NCBI GenBank assembly: GCA_910589265.1
Contig: CAJUTQ010000055.1
Location: 59,657-123,656, forward strand
Direction of reading: 5' to 3'
From: an uncultured Lachnospiraceae bacterium
Lineage (GTDB): Bacteria > Bacillota > Clostridia > Lachnospirales > Lachnospiraceae
DNA length: 64,000 nt
The position numbers and the translations under genes are program-made. The stretch's first letter is position 1, and each line of letters starts with the position of its first letter. Under the pieces are notes generated by a model. It was not told where the DNA came from. It saw only the letters and a program-made list of their open reading frames with translations, and did not search any database. Positions 35,784 through 44,264 of this stretch are shown piece after piece.

Positions 35784-36977
35784 TTACTCCATCATCTTTG
35801 CAATCTCGTCCAAAAGATTGGCGGCAACCTCCTCTTTACTCATGCAAGGCAGCTCCTTATCTCCATTTCTTGTAATCAAAGTAATAATATTTGTGTCCAC
35901 CCCAAAGCCAGCTCCCTGCATTTTCAAATTATTTGCCACAATCATATCCGCATTTTTCTTCTCCAGCTTTATTCTGGAATTTTCCAGCATATTTTCCGTC
36001 TCCATAGAAAATCCGCATAAAAACTGTCCCTGCCTTTTATGTTCCCCAAGCCATTTTAAAATATCTCTTGTCCTCTTTAAAGAAATGGACATAAGTCCAT
36101 CTGCCTTTTTTATCTTTTCTTCCTTTACTGTTTCCGGTGTGTAGTCTGCAACTGCAGCTGCTTTTACAATAATGTGACAATCTTCATAGTAGTCCTTTAC
36201 AGCCTGAAACATTTCCCTTGCACTTTCTGCTTTTATAGCTTCCACATAATGGGGAAGAGGCACTGAAGCATTTCCTGTAATTAATAAAACTTCTGCCCCT
36301 TTCTTCATAGCTTCCTTTGCAATAGCATACCCCATCTTTCCTGTTGAATAATTTGTGATAAAGCGCACTGGATCAATAGATTCTCTCGTGGCTCCTGCTG
36401 TCACAAGTACTTTTTTCCCTGACAATGTTTTTGGATACTGAATTTCCCGCAATATGCCTTCTAACAGAACCTCTTCTGGAACAAGCTTACCAGCCCCAAC
36501 ATCTCCACATGCCAGCCTCCCACTGTCAGGACTTATAATTTCCATTCCATATTTTTTTAACTTTTCTATGTTGTCCTGGACAATAGGATTCTCATACATA
36601 TTCGTATTCATGGCTGGAGCTATTATTTTTTTACATTTACATGCCAAGACTGTTGTAGTCAGCATATCATCCCCTATGCCGTTTGCCACCTTACCAATGA
36701 CATTGGCGCTTGCTGGAGCCAGCAAAACAACATCTGCCTTATGAGCTAACGCAATATGACCTACATGATACTGAAAATTCCTATCAAAAGTATCAACCAG
36801 ACATTTTTGATTTGTCAAAGCTTCAAAAGTAATAGGATTTATAAAATTCGTAGCATTCTTTGTCATGATGACATGGACTTCACATTGTAGTTTTACAAGC
36901 ATACTGGCCAAATTTGCAATTTTATACGCTGCAATGCTGCCGCTCACTCCTAATATGACTGTTTTCCCTTTTAGCAT
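35784..36977 (-). CDS. coaBC: Bifunctional phosphopantothenoylcysteine decarboxylase / phosphopantothenate-cysteine ligase
   Basis: CoaBC performs two steps of coenzyme A synthesis in the cytoplasm: CTP-dependent coupling of cysteine to 4'-phosphopantothenate, then FMN-dependent decarboxylation. The N-terminal CoaC domain (1-190) has GVSGSIAAYK, the His in YHVGHIALAHKAD, the APAMNTNMYENP flavin loop, and a Cys in RLACGDVGAG. The C-terminal CoaB domain has VTAGATRESIDPVRFITNYSTGKMG. The 397-residue length is typical. The stop codon lies inside the 26-nt repeat shared with the far side of the IS remnant. Confidence 0.96.
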   Translation of the reverse strand: MLKGKTVILGVSGSIAAYKIANLASMLVKLQCEVHVIMTKNATNFINPITFEALTNQKCLVDTFDRNFQYHVGHIALAHKADVVLLAPASANVIGKVANGIGDDMLTTTVLACKCKKIIAPAMNTNMYENPIVQDNIEKLKKYGMEIISPDSGRLACGDVGAGKLVPEEVLLEGILREIQYPKTLSGKKVLVTAGATRESIDPVRFITNYSTGKMGYAIAKEAMKKGAEVLLITGNASVPLPHYVEAIKAESAREMFQAVKDYYEDCHIIVKAAAVADYTPETVKEEKIKKADGLMSISLKRTRDILKWLGEHKRQGQFLCGFSMETENMLENSRIKLEKKNADMIVANNLKMQGAGFGVDTNIITLITRNGDKELPCMSKEEVAANLLDEIAKMME

Positions 36978-37005
36978 AACATTTTGTGCCTTTCCCCGTC
37001 ATCTT

Positions 37006-37338
37006 CTATAGTATTGCTGCGCTGGTGTAGAGTAACTGTAGCAATTCATCTCTTTGCTCTGCATCTTGCGCACCCACTATTTCTTTTTTTAAATTTTGCA
37101 GCTCTATACGGTTCCCTTCTTCCAAGTTCAATTTATGCTGCAATTCTTTCTTAGCCTTTTCTGCCTCCTCTGCAAGACGTCTTGTTCTTGCGCTAGACCT
37201 CTGTATCACAGCAGATTCCATGGCGTCAATAAAGCGATTCCCCCCTCCATTGTCAAAGGATTGATCTTTTTCTTGAATATTTTTCCCACTATGGATACTA
37301 TTTACAGGCTCAACTCTCATATAATCAAAACTGCTCAT
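37006..37338 (-). CDS. Small helical hypothetical protein, 110 aa
   Basis: Not recognised. The ATG at 37338 has a strong AAAGGAGGAAGGAAAGG site and gives 110 residues starting MSSFDYMRVEPVNSI; a longer frame from 37389 has none. The first half is polar and probably disordered. The second half (about 45-105) is a charged amphipathic helix with heptad character (AEEAEKAKKELQHKLNLEE), which suggests a coiled coil. It has no signal peptide. It lies 28 nt upstream of coaBC in the same direction, so it may share its transcript. Confidence 0.7.
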   Translation of the reverse strand: MSSFDYMRVEPVNSIHSGKNIQEKDQSFDNGGGNRFIDAMESAVIQRSSARTRRLAEEAEKAKKELQHKLNLEEGNRIELQNLKKEIVGAQDAEQRDELLQLLYTSAAIL

Positions 37339-37456
37339 CCTTTCCTTCCTCCTTTTTCCCTGTGAGTACCTTGGAAAATAAAATCTCATGCTGCCAAAGA
37401 GTACTCTGTATTTTATTATATATCGGATAGTCTGTAGAAAATCTCAATGACCTCCT

Positions 37457-37966
37457 TTAATGAAAGTAAGTATTTTCAACAATTTCTCCACAAGCTATTT
37501 TTTCTCCTGAATTTCCTGAGGGCTGTGTGTGAAAATCATCAGGAAGACTATGAATGACGACAGTCCTTCCTATTATATCTTCTGGCATAAATCGATTCGT
37601 CAAAAAGAGCATCCAGGCAAATCCATTATTGCCAAATAGGACAGGCATATCTCCCCTATGGGCAGGGTGTCCACATTCATTCGTATTGTAGTGGCCTCCT
37701 GTTCGTTTAAAAGGGTCCCCTGCTTCCCCTAGACATTGTCCCCCTTCATGAATATGAAAGCCAAAAATTTCACTATCGCAGAATTTTTTCTTTTTTGGCA
37801 GACCTGTTACTTCTGCTGCGACAATCGTCCCTCCTGGCACACTGTAAAAATTTACATATCCTTCTATTTTACAGTACTCCTCACTTCCTTCTATAAAGGC
37901 ACAAGCCCTTGGGCAGGCTAACATCAAGTTCTGCAAAATAGTATTCATCATACATTCCATTTCCAT
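37457..37966 (-). CDS. Cu/Zn superoxide dismutase-like protein without signal peptide
   Basis: A 169-residue member of the Cu/Zn SOD fold. The metal ligands line up with SOD1: His71 and His73 (GFHIHEGG), bridging His92 (GGHYN), His100, His103, Asp106 (HPAHRGD, with the SOD1 spacings of 8 and 3), and His139 (VVIHSLPDDF). Cys78 and Cys159 could form the conserved disulfide. The SOD1 active-site Arg is replaced by Lys156 (GNSGEKIACG). No signal peptide is present, unlike most bacterial SodC. ATG 37966 or 37960 may be the start. Activity as a dismutase is not assured. Confidence 0.85.
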   Translation of the reverse strand: MEMECMMNTILQNLMLACPRACAFIEGSEEYCKIEGYVNFYSVPGGTIVAAEVTGLPKKKKFCDSEIFGFHIHEGGQCLGEAGDPFKRTGGHYNTNECGHPAHRGDMPVLFGNNGFAWMLFLTNRFMPEDIIGRTVVIHSLPDDFHTQPSGNSGEKIACGEIVENTYFH

Positions 37967-38109
37967 TCGCCTCCTTTCACTAATATTTTAATATATGATA
38001 AGAAAGCAGAATGTTTCAAAAAAGAATTTCTAAATATTTCTTTTTTCTCTTCATATTTTCCATTCTTTTACCGATATAATAATTGCATAAGGATTTTGTA
38101 ATACTTGAG

Positions 38110-38144
38110 AAAGGCACTGGCAACATCTTCGTTCCAGTGCCTTT
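38110..38144 (-). terminator. Intrinsic terminator of the coiled-coil protein gene
   Basis: AAAGGCACTGG and CCAGTGCCTTT form an 11-bp stem about 60 nt past the stop codon at 38204; the minus-strand tail is TTTCTC. Confidence 0.75.
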
Positions 38145-38203
38145 CTTCTGTTATTTTATAGTGAAAAATCACAATGGTCAATAGACAAAAACTTCTGGTT
38201 CCT

Positions 38204-39136
38204 TTAAACTTGCTTATCTACCCCTACCCCTTTTAAATCTTCCTCTAAGAGTTTTTGTTTTTCCAGCAGTTTTTTAACTTCCATTTCAAACTTATTCTGT
38301 TCGCTGCTTCCTTGCTGAATATTCTCTAGTTGGCTTGTTTCCTTCTTTGCAGCAGAATTCTCTGTCCCAGTCTTTGCTTCTTCCTCTTCTTTTTTCTCCT
38401 TTGCCTCCTGAGCTTTTTCCTTTTCTTCCTCTATCTCCTTATCCACATGATCTTTGGACTCATCCATGAGCATACCTATGATTTCTTTACTGGAAGCCTT
38501 CAAGATATCGTCTGCCTCTTTCTTAGCGTCAATCATTCCCCTAGATTTCAGCCTTGCTGATTTTATTCCCTTTATTTCTCCATCTGCTTGTAATATTTTC
38601 TCTTTATTATCACTTAATAAAGACTTATAGTAACCTTGTGTCTCGTCATATTCTAGCATTCTTTCCTGGTACTCTGTCTTAGGACCCATTTCCTTAAGAC
38701 GTGCTGACTCCTCCTTGGAAAGATTAAAAGGTTCTTTGGAAGCCTTTCGCAAAAGCTCCAAATCTTTTTCTTCTTGGCTTTCCTCAGTGATCCCCATCTT
38801 CTCCTTTAATTTTTCCTTCTGACTCTCGATATCATCTATTTCAGATAACAGTTCTTTAGATTCCTCCTTTAATGCAGCAATCTTATCTTTATTATCTATA
38901 ATAGTTTGATCCATTTTCTGATCTACTGCCCGATAGTCCATGATTACTTTATAAGCCTGCTTCCTCGCCTGCTCTCTTTTCATAGAAATCATATCATCTT
39001 TTAAATTTAGTTTGTTTGCAAAAATAGAACCATTTTTTAACTGCTTTTCCTCCTCTGTCCCTTCCTTTCTGTTCCTGCTTTGAACATTCACTTGAAAAAT
39101 ACTGTTTTGCTCCTTTTGAATCATCATTGATGCCAT
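38204..39136 (-). CDS. Coiled-coil hypothetical protein, 310 aa
   Basis: Not assigned to a family. The protein is highly charged, with long heptad-like helices at about 55-115 and 155-310 and an unusually Glu/Lys-rich stretch near 225-262 (EEEKEKAQEAKEKKEEEE). There is no signal peptide or membrane helix. It starts MASMMIQKEQNSIFQVNVQ; the ATG at 39136 has AAGGAGGATAGCTT upstream. Proteins of this kind in Lachnospiraceae sit near flagellar or cell-envelope genes, but none is here. A structural or scaffolding role is possible. Confidence 0.75.
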   Translation of the reverse strand: MASMMIQKEQNSIFQVNVQSRNRKEGTEEEKQLKNGSIFANKLNLKDDMISMKREQARKQAYKVIMDYRAVDQKMDQTIIDNKDKIAALKEESKELLSEIDDIESQKEKLKEKMGITEESQEEKDLELLRKASKEPFNLSKEESARLKEMGPKTEYQERMLEYDETQGYYKSLLSDNKEKILQADGEIKGIKSARLKSRGMIDAKKEADDILKASSKEIIGMLMDESKDHVDKEIEEEKEKAQEAKEKKEEEEAKTGTENSAAKKETSQLENIQQGSSEQNKFEMEVKKLLEKQKLLEEDLKGVGVDKQV

Positions 39137-39416
39137 AAGCTATCCTCCTTGATATTTTTACTTAAATCCATTTATATGTGCGCAAAAAGTACATTCTTCC
39201 TTTCATAATAGAATAGTATACTTTTATTATATATCGTCATGTTTTTATATACTAGTAGAGCTTTTTAGCTATTTAATTCTTAAGAATATTAAGAGGAAGG
39301 ATCATTAAAGAACTATGAGGGCTATTCTTTTTTAGGGAATTTAAAACTTCCTGCAGAAAGAGCAAAGTAGGCAGGCCCCTATCAACCTTCTTACCCCCCC
39401 CCAATCTTTTGGATTG

Positions 39417-39550
39417 GCTTGCACACTTTGCTGCGCTCAGTGCGGTCGCCTTAGCGACATAATACCTTTCGCACAAGTGGGCATAATATCTTTATATCAT
39501 AGGAAAGTCTTAGATTTTGTCACTTCACAGTAACAAGGTCTTTCCTATGA
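39417..39550. repeat. Dispersed structured repeat, long copy
   Basis: The same two blocks as at 2125-2209, here separated by extra DNA that includes GTCGCTAAGGCGAC on the minus strand and a second copy of ATAGGAAAG. The two ATAGGAAAG/CTTTCCTAT segments are inverted. The repeat lies just downstream of the terminator of the six-tRNA operon. Confidence 0.6.
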
Positions 39551-39593
39551 AATAAAAAATAGACTTTTTATATAACAACTATAAAAAGTCTAT
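39551..39593 (-). terminator. Intrinsic terminator of the Pro-to-Lys tRNA operon
   Basis: ATAGACTTTTTATA and TATAAAAAGTCTAT form a 14-bp stem followed by a T-run on the minus strand, 8 nt after tRNA-Lys. Confidence 0.92.
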
Positions 39594-39600
39594 CCAAAAA

Positions 39601-39673
39601 TGAGACATCGGGGATTCGAACCCCGGACAACTTGATTAAAAGTCAAGTGCTCTACCAACTGAGCTAATATCCC
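39601..39673 (-). tRNA. tRNA-Lys (anticodon UUU)
   Basis: Last gene of the six-tRNA operon. The anticodon loop is CTTTTAA; D-loop AGCTCAGTTGG and T-loop GTTCGAAT are canonical. No CCA encoded. Confidence 0.96.
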
Positions 39674-39760
39674 ATTTATTCATTATTATAAAAATTAGTA
39701 GGCTATATGAAATATAAATACTTTTTCCATCTTTAGTATTTCCTTCTTTCTCACCTACAA

Positions 39761-39832
39761 CTGGGCTAGCTGGATTCGAACCAGCGAATGCAGGAGTCAA
39801 AGTCCTGTGCCTTACCGCTTGGCGATAGCCCA
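39761..39832 (-). tRNA. tRNA-Gln (anticodon UUG)
   Basis: The acceptor arms TGGGCTA/TAGCCCA pair fully, and the anticodon loop is CTTTGAC. Confidence 0.96.
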
Positions 39833-39838
39833 TCACAA

Positions 39839-39913
39839 GGTGGATAGAGGGACTCGAACCCTCGGCCTCCAGAGCCACAATCTGGCGCGCTAACCAACTG
39901 CGCCATACCCACC
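39839..39913 (-). tRNA. tRNA-His (anticodon GUG)
   Basis: The anticodon loop is TTGTGGC, and an extra G precedes the acceptor stem, as expected for tRNA-His. Confidence 0.96.
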
Positions 39914-39936
39914 ATGAAATTCATTCCATCTTTCAA

Positions 39937-40010
<74 letters not shown>

Positions 40011-40014
40011 GTAG

Positions 40015-40085
40015 AGCGGGTGATGGGAATCGAACCCACGTATCTAGCTTGGAAGGCTAGTGTTCTACCATTGAACTACACCCGC
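40015..40085 (-). tRNA. tRNA-Gly (anticodon UCC)
   Basis: The acceptor arms GCGGGTG/CACCCGC pair fully, and the anticodon loop is CTTCCAA. Confidence 0.96.
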
Positions 40086-40093
40086 ATTTTTCA

Positions 40094-40168
40094 TCGGGGT
40101 GACAGGATTCGAACCTGCGACCTCCTGGTCCCAAACCAGGCGCTCTAGCCAAGCTGAGCCACACCCCG
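40094..40168 (-). tRNA. tRNA-Pro (anticodon UGG)
   Basis: First gene of the operon. The acceptor arms CGGGGTG/CACCCCG pair fully, and the anticodon loop is TTTGGGA. Confidence 0.96.
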
Positions 40169-40245
40169 ATTGCCGCCACTTTCTGTTAACTGCCTAACTC
40201 ATAATTTGAAAGGTTGCTTGAATATTTTACCGTGACGCAAGTCAT

Positions 40246-40274
40246 ATTATATAATACTCTGCTCTGCTTGTCAA
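40246..40274 (-). promoter_or_regulatory. Perfect-consensus promoter of the six-tRNA operon
   Basis: On the minus strand TTGACA, a 17-nt spacer and TATAAT match consensus exactly, 77 nt before tRNA-Pro. This is the strength expected for a stable-RNA operon. Confidence 0.88.
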
Positions 40275-40366
40275 CATTTATTTTTTCATTTACTTAAGAT
40301 TCCATAATTTTCAATAAATGAAAAGGTCTTTATTACAAAATTTTCTATAATAAATCAGTATTCCAT

Positions 40367-40846
40367 TTATAAATATTGAATCTGAAAATGGGCTTCCCCC
40401 TCCTTATCTAATTCCATAATAACAAAAGAAGGTTTTCTTCCCTCCTGTCTAGGATAAGATAAGCTTCCAGGATTAACAGCAATAATATTTTGAGAAATAT
40501 CCACAAGAGGCTTATGGCTATGCCCAAACATGACAATATCTACTCCTCTTGCAATAGCTTCTTCTTTAATTCGCTCTATTCCTATTGCTACTCCATAGGA
40601 ATGTCCATGAGTAAGCCATACTTTATACTTCCCAATTTGAAATTCCTTTTCTCTTTCTAAATCTGAAAAAAAATCATTGTTTCCAAGGACAATTTCCAAC
40701 GGACACCTGGCTATTTCCTCAATAATATATTCTGCCCCTTCAGAATCACCGCAGTGAATCATTTGGTCAATGGGTTTTTCCTTTTCAAGAGCCAGCTTCA
40801 AGTTATCATGGTTTCTGTGCGTGTCACTTACAATCATTATTTTCAT
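40367..40846 (-). CDS. YfcE/MJ0936-type metallophosphoesterase
   Basis: A 159-residue calcineurin-like phosphoesterase. The metal-binding motifs are complete: SDTHRNHDNL (DxH), HCGDSEG (GDx), GNNDFF (GNxD), LTHGHSYGV (GHxH) and FGHSHKP. Small members of this group hydrolyse phosphodiesters in vitro; the physiological substrate is unknown. It lies 3 nt after rdgB and belongs to a four-gene minus-strand run from the THUMP methyltransferase gene downwards. Confidence 0.9.
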   Translation of the reverse strand: MKIMIVSDTHRNHDNLKLALEKEKPIDQMIHCGDSEGAEYIIEEIARCPLEIVLGNNDFFSDLEREKEFQIGKYKVWLTHGHSYGVAIGIERIKEEAIARGVDIVMFGHSHKPLVDISQNIIAVNPGSLSYPRQEGRKPSFVIMELDKEGEAHFQIQYL

Positions 40847-40849
40847 TTT

Positions 40850-41473
40850 TTATTCATGCCTTTCTTCCCACAAAGAGGAAAAAGGCTCTGACCTTTGAAG
40901 CTGTTTTTTCATTTCTTTCAACGCCCTCCCTCTATGGCTTATTTTATTTTTCTCTTCTGGTTCCATTTCCCCCATAGTACATCCATATTCTGGTACATAA
41001 AAAATTGGATCATAGCCAAAGCCATGCCGGCCCCTTTCCTCATATCCAATCTGCCCTTCTACTGACTCCCTAACTGTCATCTCCCTTCCGTCTGGAAAAA
41101 CGACAGCTATTGCACATACAAACCTTGCTGTTCTTTTTTCATCAGGTACCCCTTTTAAACGGTCTAAAAGCATTTTATTTTTAATAGAATAAGGAGTATC
41201 CTCTCCGCCATAGCGGGCTGAATAAATGCCAGGTTCCTTGTTCAAATAGTCAATTTCCAGTCCAGAATCGTCAGCCATTGTAATTTTTCCTGTCTGCTTT
41301 CCTATAGTTCTTGCCTTGATTAGTGCATTCTCTTCAAAGGTTGCGCCATTTTCCTCAATATGGGTTTCTATCCCCTCCTCCTGTAGGGAGGTGATTTCTT
41401 CACAGGCTAATATCATACGAATTTCCTTCATCTTTTCTTCGTTCCCTGTGGCAAATATAATTTTACTCCTCAT
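40850..41473 (-). CDS. rdgB: XTP/dITP diphosphatase (RdgB/HAM1)
   Basis: RdgB hydrolyses non-canonical purine nucleotides (ITP, XTP, dITP) to monophosphates, keeping them out of nucleic acids. The 207-residue protein has the substrate-binding KIIFATGNEEKMKEI start, ENALIKAR, the metal site MADDSGLEIDYL, PGIYSARYGG, and GFGYDPIFYVP. Its ATG overlaps the end of the amidase gene by 11 nt and lies after GAAGTAGAAGATGAGG. The phosphodiesterase gene follows 3 nt later, a common pairing in clostridia. Confidence 0.95.
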   Translation of the reverse strand: MRSKIIFATGNEEKMKEIRMILACEEITSLQEEGIETHIEENGATFEENALIKARTIGKQTGKITMADDSGLEIDYLNKEPGIYSARYGGEDTPYSIKNKMLLDRLKGVPDEKRTARFVCAIAVVFPDGREMTVRESVEGQIGYEERGRHGFGYDPIFYVPEYGCTMGEMEPEEKNKISHRGRALKEMKKQLQRSEPFSSLWEERHE

Positions 41474-42590
41474 CTTCTACTTCCTCTTCTCTAGCATTCC
41501 ATTGTTCATTTATCTTCTGTTTGCTAATCTCTTCTCTTTCATCAAAAGCTCTTAAAATTCCATTATAAATTCCTTGAGCTGCCTGCTGCTTATAAGAATC
41601 CTTTGCTATGAGAAGAGCTTCCTCCTTATTGGTCAAAAATCCTATTTCTGCCAAAGCTACTGGAACTGTGGCACGTCTTACAATATAGGCAATTTCATCC
41701 CCAACAATAATGCCTCTGTCTCTACTTCCTAAACTTTTTACAAGTTCATCTTGGATAATTTTAGCAAAATCCTTGCTCCCAAATTTTGGAGTAAAAAAGC
41801 TCTCGTTATATAATACCTCTGTGCCGCTAGAACTTTTTGAATGACTATCCCCATTAATATGAATGCTGACAAACAAATCTGCCCTAGATAAATTTGCCAA
41901 GTCTACTCTGTCCTCAAAAGATGGCTTTGTATCCTCCAATCTTGTATAATACACCTTTATATCCGTTTGATCCAACATCTCTTTTAGACGCAAAATAATA
42001 TCCAATACTACTTCTTTTTCCTGCTGCCCATATCCAGATGTCCCCCCATCATTTCCTCCGTGACCTCCGTCAACGACAACAATTTTATTATGAACTTCTC
42101 TGGAAGGTATAAACTTAATATATAAATATCCATCTTGAAAAATTGACTCATGCTCGTAAATACCATCAAGGACAAGCTCAATTCTAGCCTTCCTATTAGC
42201 ATATCCATAACGCACATCTTCTAGATGGGCGCTGCTTCCCAGCAAATAGGCATTTTTATAAAAATTTGAATCTACCCCTTCAATTTCTACAGCTGCCACT
42301 TTATTTATGTATATATCTTCAATGGCAACTTGATCTTCCCCTACCGTTTCAGGAAGAGGTATGCATAGATAATCGGTCATTTTTTCTATTCCGTCGTCTA
42401 TGATTATTCCGTTATTCTCTATAAAAAAATCTTTTTCAAAGTTTCCTGATTCTACTAGTTCTTCCTCTTTTGTGTCCATAAACAATAGCATCACACCTGT
42501 TGCAAAACATGCAAATACAATGCAAATAATAGAAATTTTCTTCCATTGCTTTTTCTTCGCCTTTTTACTTCTTTTCATCTTTCTGCCCAT
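41463..42590 (-). CDS. N-acetylmuramoyl-L-alanine amidase (amidase_3)
   Basis: A 375-residue membrane-anchored amidase that cleaves the bond between muramic acid and the stem peptide. It has a basic N-terminus, one membrane helix (about 17-38), a 120-residue linker domain of unknown fold, and a C-terminal zinc amidase_3 domain. That domain has VVDGGHGGNDGG (first His), the catalytic-region Glu in QQEKEVVLDI, VSIHINGDSHSKSSSGTEV, and the final Glu in VALAEIGFLTN. The gene overlaps the upstream methyltransferase by 26 nt. Met5 is an alternative start. Confidence 0.9.
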   Translation of the reverse strand: MGRKMKRSKKAKKKQWKKISIICIVFACFATGVMLLFMDTKEEELVESGNFEKDFFIENNGIIIDDGIEKMTDYLCIPLPETVGEDQVAIEDIYINKVAAVEIEGVDSNFYKNAYLLGSSAHLEDVRYGYANRKARIELVLDGIYEHESIFQDGYLYIKFIPSREVHNKIVVVDGGHGGNDGGTSGYGQQEKEVVLDIILRLKEMLDQTDIKVYYTRLEDTKPSFEDRVDLANLSRADLFVSIHINGDSHSKSSSGTEVLYNESFFTPKFGSKDFAKIIQDELVKSLGSRDRGIIVGDEIAYIVRRATVPVALAEIGFLTNKEEALLIAKDSYKQQAAQGIYNGILRAFDEREEISKQKINEQWNAREEEVEDEE

Positions 42591-43740
42591 GCCTTTCCCT
42601 CTTTGTCGGTGGTTTTGGTCCTGGAAACTGGTAAAAATACGTCTTTATCATTCCATTATATATTTTTCTATTTTTTACAGCTTTCTTTCCTATATATTTT
42701 TCTGCTTCATCAAAAGCTGTAATAATATAAGCTGACCAACTGTCCAAACGTCTTAGTCCCTCTCCTAGCTCCTTGTATAGCCCTAAAAGCTCTTGCTTTT
42801 CCTCCAATCTCTCTCCATACGGAGGATTCGTCACAATAAATCCATATTTTTTTGGGTGATTTAGCTCTCTTATTGGTCTTTGCTGAAAGTGTATTAGCTT
42901 ATCCACCCCCGCTAATTTTGCATTTTCTCTGGCGGCTTTTACTACATTGTAATCGGAATCAAAAGCCTGAATATCTGTTTTATCCGGCCACACTATCCTT
43001 TCTTTTGCTTCATCTAGCGCCCTCTTCCAATGTAGTTCCCCTATTAGGTTTGTCCAAGTGATTGCCCGAAAAGAACGGTTCATCCCAGGAGCTATATTCG
43101 CTGACATTAATGCCGCTTCAATTGGTATAGTGCCGCTGCCGCAAAAAGGATCTACCAAAATCCTATCCCTGTTCCATGGAGTCAGCATTAGAAGGGCTGC
43201 TGCCAGGTTTTCTGCAATAGGAGCCTTACTGACAAGCTTTCTGTAACCCCTTTTGTGAAGAGATTCCCCAGTAGTATCTAGGCCAATGGTAACCATATCA
43301 TTTTTAATAAAAACTCTCAAAGGATAGCTCTCCTTATCCTCTTGAAACCAGGAAATACCATATACCTTTTTCATGCTTTCTACCATTGCCTTTTTCATAA
43401 TAGACTGAATATCCGAGGGGCTAAAAAGCTTACTCTTTATGCTGGCAGCCTTGGCAACCCAAAATTTCCCATCCTGCGGAATATAACTCTCCCATGGGAT
43501 TTCCTTTGTTTGATCAAATAATTGTTCATAGGTTGTTGCAAAAAAAGAAGCTACTTTTATGAGAACCCGTTCACCTGTTCTTAAAAATATATTTGCCCTG
43601 GCAACCCCTTCCTCGTCACCGAAAAAGGTCACCCTTCCATCTTCCACTTGGCTGACCTTATATCCTAAGTTTATAATTTCTTTTTTTAACATTGCTTCCG
43701 TTCCAAAATGACATGGCACGATCATTTCAAATTTTCTCAT
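42565..43740 (-). CDS. THUMP-domain class I RNA methyltransferase (RlmL N-terminal-type)
   Basis: A 391-residue enzyme of the YpsC/RlmL group that methylates guanosine N2, probably in 23S rRNA. An N-terminal ferredoxin-like and THUMP region (1-165) precedes the methyltransferase domain with VDPFCGSGTIPIEAAL (SAM site), AFDSDYNVVKAA, and the catalytic motif IVTNPPYGERL. The C-terminal tail is basic. It is the first gene of a run with the amidase, rdgB and the phosphoesterase. Confidence 0.9.
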   Translation of the reverse strand: MRKFEMIVPCHFGTEAMLKKEIINLGYKVSQVEDGRVTFFGDEEGVARANIFLRTGERVLIKVASFFATTYEQLFDQTKEIPWESYIPQDGKFWVAKAASIKSKLFSPSDIQSIMKKAMVESMKKVYGISWFQEDKESYPLRVFIKNDMVTIGLDTTGESLHKRGYRKLVSKAPIAENLAAALLMLTPWNRDRILVDPFCGSGTIPIEAALMSANIAPGMNRSFRAITWTNLIGELHWKRALDEAKERIVWPDKTDIQAFDSDYNVVKAARENAKLAGVDKLIHFQQRPIRELNHPKKYGFIVTNPPYGERLEEKQELLGLYKELGEGLRRLDSWSAYIITAFDEAEKYIGKKAVKNRKIYNGMIKTYFYQFPGPKPPTKRERHGQKDEKK

Positions 43741-43818
43741 ACGTCTCTTGCCTTTCTATCCATTTACCTCTAATATAATATATTAAATTAGTCGCCTCTT
43801 ACTGTCAATGGCTTCCTT

Positions 43819-44130
43819 TTACAAATTACCTGTTTTCTTATTTCCCCTATATGCTTGAAATCCTCCAATCACAGATAAAATACGATATCCATTTTTTAAC
43901 AGCTCCTTGGCTGCTAATAGACTGCTTCCTCCTCTTTCACAATATAGGATGTACTGTTTTTTGTAATCTAGATTGGGAAATTGTTCTTCCCACTCCTCGT
44001 ATGGAATATTGACAGCAGATAGAATATGGGACTCCTCATATTCTTCCTTTCTTCTTAAATCAATAATGACAAAATCTTTTTGTCCAATATAATAATCCAG
44101 ATCTTTTGCTGGGATCATATTAATATTCAT
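43819..44130 (-). CDS. Single-domain rhodanese-like protein
   Basis: A small rhodanese (sulfurtransferase-type) domain with FVIIDLRRKEEYEESHI, the NIPYEEW loop, and the active-site loop YCERGGSSLLAA, whose Cys would carry the persulfide. I take the ATG at 44130 (103 residues), which begins at the natural domain boundary. The frame is open to a TTG at 44220, but that extension lacks family character and covers promoter-like sequence (TTGACA). The acceptor of sulfur is unknown. Confidence 0.8.
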   Translation of the reverse strand: MNINMIPAKDLDYYIGQKDFVIIDLRRKEEYEESHILSAVNIPYEEWEEQFPNLDYKKQYILYCERGGSSLLAAKELLKNGYRILSVIGGFQAYRGNKKTGNL

Positions 44131-44216
44131 AGGGATACCCCGACTTTCCTTATTCTTTTCTTTTATATCATATTCCCCAATCTTATCTAATGTGTCAATA
44201 AAATTCCCTAAAAAGT

Positions 44217-44248
44217 ACAAAAAAGCGGCAGTGAGTACTGCCGCCTTT
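44217..44248 (-). terminator. Intrinsic terminator of the short Asn/Gln-rich protein gene
   Basis: GGCGGCAGT and ACTGCCGCT form the stem, flanked by AAAA and a T-run on the minus strand, 17 nt after the stop codon at 44265. Confidence 0.9.
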
Positions 44249-44264
44249 TGTTCTTCGTCTTATT

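Noticed and set aside
39273..39476. Minus-strand ORF crossing the dispersed repeat
   Set aside because: Its sequence is a translation of the repeat (including AAKCASQS) and lacks protein-like conservation signs.
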